Positions 34,904 to 42,426 of a stretch of DNA of 64,000 nt are shown piece after piece (position 1 is the stretch's first letter; each line of letters starts with the position of its first letter). Source of the DNA: Eubacteriales bacterium (GTDB lineage: Bacteria > Bacillota > Clostridia > Christensenellales > Aristaeellaceae); contig JAQWCW010000002.1 in the NCBI GenBank assembly GCA_028705775.1, positions 113,748 to 177,747 of the forward strand, read 5' to 3'. The notes beneath the pieces are model-generated. The model worked only from the letters and a program-made list of their open reading frames with translations. It made no database searches and was not told where the DNA came from. The translations under genes and the position numbers were made by a program.

Positions 34904-36070
34904 ATGGATATCAGATTTCTCACGGGCGCAGATAAGGAGGCGCAGGAGAAGCTTTATTCGCTCAGCTACATCTATCCCTATTTTCCGCAAGAAACGCCGA
35001 TGGGGCCGGATGTCACGCTTGACGGAACGCTCGGCGCGTTTGAAAACGGCGAGCTTGCCGCAACCGTGATTACGCATGATTTCACTTGCAATTTCAACGG
35101 CTTGCGCGTAAAAATGGGAGGCGTCGGCGGCGTTGCCTGCCGCCCCGAAAGCAAGTGTAAGGGTTATGCCCGCGTGCTGCTTGAAAAAAGCCTTACCGCG
35201 ATGTATGAAAACGGCTTCGTTTTCAGCTCGCTCTATCCGTTTTCCCATGAGTTCTACCGCAATTTCGGCTATGAATTCGCGTTTTCCCGCCGCCGCTGCT
35301 TTATAACGCGCGAAACGCTTGCCGACTTCCGCGTAAAGGGCAGCTTTGTCGCCATGAACGACGAAAACGAGCATTATGCGCGCGAGGTGTACGACAAATT
35401 CTCGGCTTCCCTTGATTATTCGCTTGTGCGCGGCGATAAGCTCTGGGGCAATTTCAAGCCTAAAAAATACAGTCCGATGGATTACTGGTATCTGTATTTT
35501 TCCGAAAGCGGCGAGCCGGAGGGCTATATAATCGCTCAGAATGTCCAGAAGGACGGCAACACCTTCTCCGTAAAGGATTTTGCGTATCTCACTCCCTGCG
35601 CCCTGCGCTCGATTCTGGGCTTTATCGGCTCGTTCAACAACCATAACAACGTTGTTTTCGACGAGTCGGGGCGCATGGATATGCTCATGCTTTTGGATGA
35701 ACCATACAACGTAAAGCTTGAGGCGGCGAAAAGCGGTATGCTCCGCGTTGTCAACGTGATGAAGGCGCTTTCGCTGCTCAAAGCCCCGTGCTTTGACGGA
35801 AGCGTTGTTATCGGCACTCTGGACGAGCAGATTCCCGAAAACAGCGGTTCGTATGAAATTACAGCCGAAAAAGGAAAGCTTACCGTAAAAATATGCGAAA
35901 AAGCTGCGGAAATCACCTTCACAATGCCCGCCCTCGCCGCCGCGTTTTCAGGTCTTTCGGATTTTGATACGCTTGTAATGTCGTCCTCCGGAATTACGGG
36001 CGATACAGGAAACCCGATGCTCCGCGCGCTGTTCCCTGATAGGGTTACGTATCTGAACGACCATTTCTAA
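34904..36070 (+). CDS. GNAT N-acetyltransferase, Eis-like (with SCP2-type C-terminal domain)
   Basis: A 388-residue cytoplasmic protein with the three-part Eis layout: a GNAT domain at the N-terminus with acetyl-CoA loop GGVACRPESKCKGYARVLL (about 80-98), a second GNAT-like half, and a C-terminal sterol-carrier-like domain (from about 290, ending PMLRALFPDRVTYLNDHF, where the C-terminal carboxylate acts as a catalytic group in Eis). The family acetylates amines on varied substrates, including aminoglycosides in mycobacteria; the natural substrate here is unknown. GGAGGATA precedes ATG 34904. Confidence 0.85.
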   Translation: MDIRFLTGADKEAQEKLYSLSYIYPYFPQETPMGPDVTLDGTLGAFENGELAATVITHDFTCNFNGLRVKMGGVGGVACRPESKCKGYARVLLEKSLTAMYENGFVFSSLYPFSHEFYRNFGYEFAFSRRRCFITRETLADFRVKGSFVAMNDENEHYAREVYDKFSASLDYSLVRGDKLWGNFKPKKYSPMDYWYLYFSESGEPEGYIIAQNVQKDGNTFSVKDFAYLTPCALRSILGFIGSFNNHNNVVFDESGRMDMLMLLDEPYNVKLEAAKSGMLRVVNVMKALSLLKAPCFDGSVVIGTLDEQIPENSGSYEITAEKGKLTVKICEKAAEITFTMPALAAAFSGLSDFDTLVMSSSGITGDTGNPMLRALFPDRVTYLNDHF

Positions 36071-36087
36071 ACTCTGTTAATGCAGGA

Positions 36088-36121
36088 AGAAGCCGGACGA
36101 ATTATCGTCCGGCTTCTTTTT
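36088..36121 (+). terminator. Terminator after the Eis-like gene
   Basis: AGAAGCCGGACGA (36088-36100) and TCGTCCGGCTTCT (36105-36117) form a 13-bp perfect stem with a 4-nt loop, followed by TTTTT. It lies between convergent genes and may also stop the phosphatase transcript. Confidence 0.9.
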
Positions 36122-36136
36122 ATAAATGCTATTGCG

Positions 36137-37147
36137 TTATTTCAGCTTTTCAACAAGCGCGCTTGCGTCAAAGCCGATTTCGTCTTTGAGGTATGCGGTA
36201 AGGCGGGCGGAGAGAGTATCGGCGTTCATCGGCGCGCCGGTGAGCGATTCGATAATCGTCTTAATCTGCTGAGAAAGCAGCTCGTATTTTTCCGTTCCCT
36301 TTTCTACCCCGTAGTAGTTTTCGTAGCTCAGCATATAGTCGGCAACAATTTCGTCGGGGGTAAAGCCGATAACGCCCTCGATAATCGCGCTTACGATTCC
36401 GGCGCGGTCTTTGCCCTCGTTGCAATGAATGAAATATGGCGCTTCGTTTTCGGCTATCGCGGTGAGCGCGGTTTTGAGTGACGCCTTGAACTCGTCGCTC
36501 GCGGTGTCAACGCCCATCGGCGCGGTTACAACAACCGCCTCGGGGAATTTCGCGCGCTCGGTATTCGCTTCCTCGTCCGTCTGAACAAGGTTTACAATCG
36601 TCTTTATTCCGGCGGCGGAAACAAACGCCTCGACATACGGGCTGCGCGCGTCGTCAAGGTTCGGGTTAGCGCCCCTGTAAAGCACTCCGTCGATTATCGG
36701 TCTGAAATTTGCGAAAATTTCATCCGAGGCGCAATCATCGCGGTTTTCGCTCTTTACAAGGTTGCGGATTTCGTATTCGGAAAGGTATGCGCCGGCGCTG
36801 AGAAGCTCGATTGAGAACTCCGTGCCGACTTCTGCGCCGTAGGTGCTTTGGAAGCTCTTGTAGTTAATCGCAAAGCAGGTTTTTCCGTCGCTTGTGAAAA
36901 CGAGCGGCTCGCCCACGTTTACATCGCTGTAACGGGTTACGAGTGGCGCGGTAATCTTCTGATTGTTGATTTCAACGCTGAGGAGGTCGCCGATAGCAAA
37001 GGCTTTGAGCAAATCGTCGGCGGGAAGGGTAGTGGATACGTTGCCGTGCTTGTCGGCTGCGTCGATTGTTCCGGTAAGCGGAGCTTCCGCCGCAAACGCC
37101 GGAAACGCCATCAGCAGAACAAGCAGAAAAACCAATAGCTTTTTCAT
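36137..37147 (-). CDS. Exported CX5R (tyrosine/dual-specificity type) phosphatase with N-terminal SAM-HAT-C-like domain
   Basis: An exported phosphatase of 336 residues. A Sec signal peptide (1-19, ending AFPAFA) is followed by a beta-rich domain (about 24-115, GTIDAADKHGNVSTTLPADDLL) that resembles the C-terminal domain of SAM hydroxide adenosyltransferases, then a phosphatase domain with the signature HCNEGKDRAG (241-250; C242 nucleophile, R248). The lead-in FRPIIDGVLYRGANP is typical of the Y_phosphatase3 family. Possible substrates are surface phosphoproteins, phosphoinositides or inositol phosphates. AAGGGGG precedes ATG 37147. Confidence 0.83.
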   Translation of the reverse strand: MKKLLVFLLVLLMAFPAFAAEAPLTGTIDAADKHGNVSTTLPADDLLKAFAIGDLLSVEINNQKITAPLVTRYSDVNVGEPLVFTSDGKTCFAINYKSFQSTYGAEVGTEFSIELLSAGAYLSEYEIRNLVKSENRDDCASDEIFANFRPIIDGVLYRGANPNLDDARSPYVEAFVSAAGIKTIVNLVQTDEEANTERAKFPEAVVVTAPMGVDTASDEFKASLKTALTAIAENEAPYFIHCNEGKDRAGIVSAIIEGVIGFTPDEIVADYMLSYENYYGVEKGTEKYELLSQQIKTIIESLTGAPMNADTLSARLTAYLKDEIGFDASALVEKLK

Positions 37148-37314
37148 AGTTATCCCCCTTTGATTCTTCGTGAAAGCGATTTATCGCTTCAACTGATTAT
37201 ATCACAGCAAATCACCGTTTTGCATCGATTTGCTGATTTTATTATCAATACTGTGCGATTTGTAATCGGAATGCGGCTTTGCGGGCGGGGCGGAATATTT
37301 CTTTCCGATTCCCG

Positions 37315-37343
37315 TTGACAAACGCAGTTAGAGGTGCTAAACT
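37315..37343 (+). promoter_or_regulatory. Promoter for the feo operon
   Basis: A perfect TTGACA (37315-37320) and TAAACT (37338-37343) are 17 bp apart. The spacer and -10 overlap a GTTAG...CTAAAC repeat. Confidence 0.75.
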
Positions 37344-37407
37344 ATCTTTCGGTTAGAGACAACAAACTCTAGCCGCCGTTTTGGTTCGTTGGTTAGCCAC
37401 GACTAAC
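37327..37407 (+). promoter_or_regulatory. Candidate DtxR/IdeR-family operator array upstream of feoA
   Basis: Three GTTAG-based inverted repeats lie over and after the promoter: GTTAG (37327-37331) with CTAAAC (37337-37342); CGGTTAGAG (37350-37358) with CTCTAGCCG (37367-37375); and GTTAG (37392-37396) with CTAAC (37403-37407). GTTAG/CTAAC half-sites resemble the TTAGGTTAG-type core bound by DtxR-family metal repressors, which fits iron-dependent control. No regulator gene lies beside it. Confidence 0.5.
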
Positions 37408-37426
37408 TAGAGGAGGAATGCGATTG

Positions 37427-37636
37427 ATGCCGTTAAGCATGGCTTCTGTGGGCGAGGTAAACACAATCAAGAGGATTTCGGGCAGGGACGAGGTTCGGCA
37501 GCATCTTGCGGAGCTTGGTTTTGTTGTCGGCGAGGAGGTAAGGATAGTAAACGAGCTTGGCGGGAATCTGATTCTTTCGGTAAAGGACAGCAGGATTGCC
37601 CTCGATAAATCAATGGCTGTGCGGATAATGGTGTGA
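37427..37636 (+). CDS. feoA: FeoA domain protein (first copy)
   Basis: A 69-residue SH3-like FeoA protein, thought to modulate FeoB at the inner membrane face. It shows the family stretch HLAELGFVVGEEVRIVNELGG and ends DKSMAVRIMV. AGGAGG (37411-37416) is only 1 nt from the upstream ATG 37418, 7 nt from an in-frame TTG at 37424 and 10 nt from ATG 37427, which I use. A second feoA follows after 33 nt. Confidence 0.88.
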   Translation: MPLSMASVGEVNTIKRISGRDEVRQHLAELGFVVGEEVRIVNELGGNLILSVKDSRIALDKSMAVRIMV

Positions 37637-37669
37637 GCGCGGAGAATTCAGAAATTGGAGGGAAAAACG

Positions 37670-37888
37670 ATGACGCTGAGGGATATAAAGATTGGCGAAA
37701 GCGCGGTAATCGAAAAACTCAACGGCAAGGGCGCGCTGAAACGACGGATTATGGATATGGGGCTTACGAAAGGGACGGAGGTTTATGTTCGCAAGGTTGC
37801 GCCGCTCGGCGACCCGATAGAGCTTACCGTGCGCGGCTATGAGCTATCAGTCCGAAAGAGCGATGCGGAGCTGATTGAGGTAAGGTAA
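37670..37888 (+). CDS. feoA: FeoA domain protein (second copy)
   Basis: A 72-residue FeoA protein with the conserved core ALKRRIMDMGLTKGTEVYVRKVAPLGDP. GGAGGG lies 7 nt before ATG 37670. It differs clearly from the first copy, more basic and closer to the canonical family; paired feoA genes before feoB are common in Firmicutes. Confidence 0.92.
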   Translation: MTLRDIKIGESAVIEKLNGKGALKRRIMDMGLTKGTEVYVRKVAPLGDPIELTVRGYELSVRKSDAELIEVR

Positions 37889-37955
37889 AAGCCGCTCGCT
37901 TTTTATTTGAGATATGGTTAGAGGAAAATAACATAATGCTGAGGAGGATTTGCAA

Positions 37956-40292
37956 ATGGCGATAAAGATTGCTCTTGCGGGAAACCCGAACTGCGGCAAA
38001 ACCACAATGTTCAATGATTTGACCGGCTCCAACCAGTATGTCGGCAACTGGCCCGGCGTTACGGTTGAAAAAAAGGAAGGCAGGCTCAAGGGCGCGGACG
38101 ATGTAATCATTCAGGATTTGCCCGGTATTTACAGCCTGTCTCCGTACACCCTTGAGGAGGTTGTGGCGCGCGGCTATCTTGTCAATGAGAAGCCGGACGC
38201 GATTCTGAACATCGTTGACGCTACCAATATAGAGCGCAATCTTTACCTTACAACTCAGCTTTCGGAGCTGGGAATTCCCATGATAATCGCGCTCAACATG
38301 ATTGACGTAACCCGCAAAAACGGCGATAAAATTGATTTGCGAAAATTGGGGGAGGCGCTTTCCTGCGAGGTTGTCGAAACCTCCGCGCTAAAGGGCGAGG
38401 GAAGCGTAGCTGTTGCCAAGAAAGCGGCGGCGCTTGCCGGCAAGGGAAAGCGCGCGGATGAGCCTCATGTGTTCGTCGGCAGCGTCGAGCACGCGCTTGC
38501 CCATATCGAGGATATTATCAATCATCAGGAGGGCGGGCTTCATCACCATCATGCCGACGGAAGCGTTGATAAGGGCGGAATCGTAGATGCGAATCTGACG
38601 CGCTGGTACGCAATCAAGCTGTTTGAGCGCGATGAAAAAGTGACGGCGGAGCTTAGCCTTCCCGACGACATCAAGGCGCAGATTGAGGAAACGATTAAGG
38701 CTTGCGAAGCGGAAATGGACGATGACGCCGAATCAATCATAACGAATCAGCGCTACGCCTATATCAGTAAGCTTGTTTCCACCTGCGTTCGCAAGGGCAG
38801 ACCCAAGGGCGCGCTGAGCGCGTCGGACAAGATTGATTCCGTAATCACCAACCGCTGGGCGGCGCTTCCCATCTTTGCGGCTGTAATGTTCCTTGTCTAC
38901 TACATTTCCGTTACAACAGTCGGCACTATCGTTACGGATTTTACGAACGATACCTTTGTTGCCGAATGGATTCAGGCGCCGGTTATGGAATGGCTTACAA
39001 GCCTCGGCTGCGCCGACTGGCTTGTGGGGCTGATTGGCGATGGAATCATCGGCGGCGTAGGAGCGGTAATCGGCTTTGTGCCGCAGATGCTCGTGCTGTT
39101 CTTCTTCCTCGCAATTCTTGAGGATGTCGGCTACATGAGCCGCGTAGCTTTCATCATGGACAGGGTTTTCCGCAAGTTCGGGCTTTCGGGCAAGAGCTTT
39201 ATACCGATGCTGATTTCCTCCGGCTGCGGAGTGCCCGGAATCATGGCAAGCCGTACCATTGAAAACGACCGCGACCGCAAAATGACAATCATGACGACGA
39301 CCTTTATTCCCTGCGGCGCGAAAATGCCGATTGTCGGGCTTATTGCAGGAGCGCTTTTCCATAACGCGGGCTGGGTTGCGTTCAGCGCATACATGATTGG
39401 CGTTGCCGCCGTAATAGTGAGCGGAATCATGCTCAAGAAAACAAAGGCATTCGCGGGCGACCCCGCTCCCTTCGTTATGGAGCTGCCCGCCTATCACGCG
39501 CCCTCTTGGAAAAACGTGCTGCACAGTATGTGGGAGCGCGGCTGGTCGTTCATCAAGCGCGCGGGTACAATAATCCTGCTGTCCGCTATTCTCATCTGGT
39601 TCACGTCGGGCTACGGCTGGGCGCCTGAAAAGCGCGAAACTGTCGCAGCGGACGGAAGCACGGTGGTTGAAACCGCGAATGACGGCGCTCTGGTTTTCGG
39701 CGCGGTGGAGGATATGGACGAGAGTATGCTCGGCAAGGTGGGCTCAGCCGTTGCGCCCGTCTTTAAGCCGCTTGGCTTTGGCAGCTGGCAATCGACCGTC
39801 GCTACCGTTATGGGGCTTGTGGCGAAGGAGGAAGTCGTCAATGTGTTCGGCGTTCTGTATAACGTTGATACGGACGATACCGCTGCCGCAGATATTATTG
39901 ACGACACCGATATGAGCGATGATGAAAAGGCGGAGGCGCTTTCGCCGATTATGGCGGCGTTTGACGAGTCCTCGGGCGGGCATGGTCAGCTTGCCGCGTT
40001 CTGCTTCCTCATCTTCAACCTTCTCTGCGCGCCGTGCTTTGCGGCTATGGGCGCAATGAAGCGCGAAATGAACAACGGCTGGTGGACGGCGTTTGCGATT
40101 CTCTATCAGTGCGTGTTCGCCTACGCCGTCGCCTTTATCGCATATCAGCTTGGCGTGCTCATCGCGGGCGCGGGCTTCACTCTCTGCACGGCGCTTGCGC
40201 TTGCGCTGCTCGCGCTTCTCGGCTATATGCTGCTTCGCAAAAACAGGTATTCCAATGAGCATTTGGAAATGAAGGTTCATACCGACGCTTAA
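37956..40292 (+). CDS. feoB: Ferrous iron transporter FeoB
   Basis: FeoB is the membrane ferrous iron permease with an N-terminal GTPase. The 778-residue protein has G1 GNPNCGKT (9-16), G3 DLPG (54-57), G4 NMID (114-117) and SALKGEG near 143. A cluster of four histidines (196-199, HHHHADG) sits in the linker before the membrane part, where it may bind metal. About ten membrane segments follow, including the two Gate motifs with SGCGVPGIMASRT and NLLCAPCFAAMGAM. GAGGAGGA precedes ATG 37956 by 7 nt. Confidence 0.97.
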   Translation: MAIKIALAGNPNCGKTTMFNDLTGSNQYVGNWPGVTVEKKEGRLKGADDVIIQDLPGIYSLSPYTLEEVVARGYLVNEKPDAILNIVDATNIERNLYLTTQLSELGIPMIIALNMIDVTRKNGDKIDLRKLGEALSCEVVETSALKGEGSVAVAKKAAALAGKGKRADEPHVFVGSVEHALAHIEDIINHQEGGLHHHHADGSVDKGGIVDANLTRWYAIKLFERDEKVTAELSLPDDIKAQIEETIKACEAEMDDDAESIITNQRYAYISKLVSTCVRKGRPKGALSASDKIDSVITNRWAALPIFAAVMFLVYYISVTTVGTIVTDFTNDTFVAEWIQAPVMEWLTSLGCADWLVGLIGDGIIGGVGAVIGFVPQMLVLFFFLAILEDVGYMSRVAFIMDRVFRKFGLSGKSFIPMLISSGCGVPGIMASRTIENDRDRKMTIMTTTFIPCGAKMPIVGLIAGALFHNAGWVAFSAYMIGVAAVIVSGIMLKKTKAFAGDPAPFVMELPAYHAPSWKNVLHSMWERGWSFIKRAGTIILLSAILIWFTSGYGWAPEKRETVAADGSTVVETANDGALVFGAVEDMDESMLGKVGSAVAPVFKPLGFGSWQSTVATVMGLVAKEEVVNVFGVLYNVDTDDTAAADIIDDTDMSDDEKAEALSPIMAAFDESSGGHGQLAAFCFLIFNLLCAPCFAAMGAMKREMNNGWWTAFAILYQCVFAYAVAFIAYQLGVLIAGAGFTLCTALALALLALLGYMLLRKNRYSNEHLEMKVHTDA

Positions 40293-40311
40293 TGCGGGAA
40301 AGGTTGATAGT

Positions 40312-40464
40312 ATGGCAACGTGGATTGTCGGAGGCATACTTGCCGCAATCGTAGCGGCGATAATCGTGAAAATGGCTCGTGATAAAAAGCGCGGAAAGGG
40401 CGCTTGCGCCTGCGGCGGGGACTGCTCTCGCTGTCATGTCGCCTGCTCCGGTCAGCCCAAATAA
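40312..40464 (+). CDS. FeoB-associated Cys-rich membrane protein
   Basis: A 50-residue protein too short for ordinary ORF calling, starting ATG 40312 with GGGAAAGG upstream. One membrane segment (residues 4-20, WIVGGILAAIVAAIIV) is followed by a basic stretch and a cysteine-rich tail, GACACGGDCSRCHVACSG, with five cysteines. Proteins of this form follow feoB in many Firmicutes and are thought to take the place of FeoC, perhaps handling iron or sensing redox state. It ends the feo operon. Confidence 0.88.
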   Translation: MATWIVGGILAAIVAAIIVKMARDKKRGKGACACGGDCSRCHVACSGQPK

Positions 40465-40474
40465 GGATAACTGA

Positions 40475-40521
40475 AAATCGCCCCTTTGCGGTATCCGAAC
40501 GATACTGCGAAGGGGCGATTT
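40475..40521. terminator. Terminator between the feo and flavodoxin operons
   Basis: A long stem pairs 40475-40491 with 40503-40521 (AAATCGCCCC against GGGGCGATTT at the base) between convergent operons. T tracts are short on both sides; it probably serves both. Confidence 0.7.
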
Positions 40522-40551
40522 AATATTCAAGGCATTCTACGATGCTTGAAG

Positions 40552-41307
40552 CTATTTAAGCGCGGCATAGTCCACGGCGGATACAGCCTCAAGCCATTTG
40601 TTCGAGCTTTCGGCGCCCGTCACTTCAATTGCCAAATGCGAAAACCAGCTGTCGGGAGCCGCGCCGTGCCAGTGCTTTACATTGGCGGGAATGTTCACAA
40701 CATCGCCCGGAAGCATTTCCTGCGCGGGCTTGCCCCACTCCTGATAATAGCCGCGCCCGCCAACGCATACAAGGATTTGCCCGCCGCCGCTTTTTGCGCT
40801 GTGTATATGCCAGTTGTTGCGGCAACCCGGCTCAAAGGTCACATTGTATATGCCGACCTGCTCGGTTGACAGGGGCGCAAGATAGCTCTGCCCGACAAAA
40901 TACTGAGCAAAGCCGTCGTTTGGCTGCCCTATCGGGAACATGAGCGTTTTTTCATAGGCGCTTTTTAAGTCGCAAGCGGTTTCTCCGTCCTCCGTCCAAA
41001 CGTCCTTCGCCATTCTGAAAGCCGCCCACGCCTTGGGCCAGCCGGCATAGAAGGCAAGATGGGTCAGTATTTCGGCAATCTCCGTTTTGGTGATTCCGTT
41101 CTTTTTCGCCGTTGTCAAATGGTATTGCAGGGAGGAATCCGTAATCCCGCTCGCAATAAGCCCCGTTACTGTCACAAGACTGCGGTCGCGCAGGGAAAGC
41201 TTGTCCTCGCGGCTCCAAACCTCGCCAAACAGCACGTCGTCGTTAAGCTCCGCAAATTTGGGCGCAAAGCTTCCCAATGCTTCTCTTCCGGCAGTTTGCT
41301 TTACCAT
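40552..41307 (-). CDS. Carboxymuconolactone decarboxylase-like and cupin fusion protein
   Basis: A 251-residue cytoplasmic protein with a CMD/AhpD-type helical domain (about 20-105, RDRSLVTVTGLIASG and EILTHLAFYAGWPKAWAA) and a cupin barrel (about 135-235, with NNWHIHSAKSGGGQILVCVGGRG and HWHGAAPD supplying metal-binding histidines). The CMD part lacks the CxxC of true AhpD, so it is not a standard peroxidase partner. Fusions like this often sit in redox or electrophile-response gene sets. AGGAG is 8 nt before ATG 41307. Last gene of the TetR-controlled operon. Confidence 0.85.
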   Translation of the reverse strand: MVKQTAGREALGSFAPKFAELNDDVLFGEVWSREDKLSLRDRSLVTVTGLIASGITDSSLQYHLTTAKKNGITKTEIAEILTHLAFYAGWPKAWAAFRMAKDVWTEDGETACDLKSAYEKTLMFPIGQPNDGFAQYFVGQSYLAPLSTEQVGIYNVTFEPGCRNNWHIHSAKSGGGQILVCVGGRGYYQEWGKPAQEMLPGDVVNIPANVKHWHGAAPDSWFSHLAIEVTGAESSNKWLEAVSAVDYAALK

Positions 41308-41324
41308 GACTATCACTCCTGTTG

Positions 41325-42389
41325 TCAGTCGTTATTGTCTTTTTCCAGCAATACGTCAAAGCTTTCCGTCAGCGCGCCCAATGCTTCTATCCCGTCATCC
41401 AGCCGACCTAAAGGAATCAGGCTTTCGGACTCCCTGAAATCGTTGTAGAAAATGCTCAGGTTGCCCCAAGGCGCATAGTATGCGAGCGTACCGACCTGCG
41501 GGTCGCAGGAGGAAGGCGCTGCGCTCAAATCCAGCTCATCCGTCAGATATGCTATCTTCTCAACGCCGTTGTAATCCTCAAAGCTGAGCGTGAGCGGGAG
41601 CTGAGCAACGAGGGAGCGGCTTGCCGAGTTGTCCTCGAGCGTAACGGTTATGCTCTTTCCGCTTCCGAGCGTCAGGCGAAGCGCCAAAGAAGCGCCTGCC
41701 GCAAACGGAATTCCAAGCCCCTTCAGCCATTCCTCGATTCGCGACCTGCAGCTTGCAATATCGGGGCGATACACTCCGATTGCGTCCAGCACGGCGCAGC
41801 TGTCGGGCAGCTCCGCGCTCATATCCCGCACAGAGCCGCTTATTCCGCCTGTTCCGTGCGCCACAAAGGGAATGACCGTTTTGCCGGTAAAGTCGTATTC
41901 CTCCACAAAGGTCAGAATCGCCATCGGGCAGGAATACCACCAGTTCGGCATACCGAGAAATACGGTGTCATACTGCTCAAAATTCTCAACATGGGTCTTG
42001 AGCGCGGGGCGGGCATTCGAGTCAAGCTCGTCGGCGGCGCGGTCAAGGCATTCGTCGTAATTGGCAGGGTAGGGGTTCTCGACCTTTATGGAGAACAAAT
42101 CGCCGCCGACGAAATCGTGAATATGCCCTGCCATTATCGCGGTATTGCCAGGCACAAGCAGGCTTGCGGAGGAAGTCGCGTCAACTCCGCTGCCGCTGTC
42201 GCCCATGTTTGCGTAATGCCGGAGTGCGCTTTCAATGGACGCGCCTTCGTCCGTTACCACGGTGTTGTCCGCCCATGTGAAATAGGCAATCAGGATTCGA
42301 TTCTGCGCGCCTTCATCCTCCGCAAATGCGCTGACCCCGAAATGGCAGAGGGGCATGAGCGCCATGAGGCATGATAATAGTTTTTTCAA
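41325..42389 (-). CDS. Exported flavodoxin with C-terminal cyclophilin-like domain
   Basis: A 354-residue exported protein. After a Sec signal peptide (1-23, ending SAFA) comes a flavodoxin fold (about 31-225; TWADNT at 38-43 and PGNT at 80-83 in the place of the FMN phosphate loop, MPNWWYSCPMAILTF at 147-161). A cyclophilin-like domain follows (about 234-345, ITVTLEDNSASRSL and GTLAYYAPWGNLSIFY). The start is TTG 42389, with AAGGAGG 7 nt upstream. The cyclophilin-like part is of the bacterial small-molecule-binding type and need not be a prolyl isomerase. Confidence 0.85.
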   Translation of the reverse strand: MKKLLSCLMALMPLCHFGVSAFAEDEGAQNRILIAYFTWADNTVVTDEGASIESALRHYANMGDSGSGVDATSSASLLVPGNTAIMAGHIHDFVGGDLFSIKVENPYPANYDECLDRAADELDSNARPALKTHVENFEQYDTVFLGMPNWWYSCPMAILTFVEEYDFTGKTVIPFVAHGTGGISGSVRDMSAELPDSCAVLDAIGVYRPDIASCRSRIEEWLKGLGIPFAAGASLALRLTLGSGKSITVTLEDNSASRSLVAQLPLTLSFEDYNGVEKIAYLTDELDLSAAPSSCDPQVGTLAYYAPWGNLSIFYNDFRESESLIPLGRLDDGIEALGALTESFDVLLEKDNND

Positions 42390-42426
42390 AGGGATTCCTC
42401 CTTTTTACAAGAGAGCGGGCGAGACG

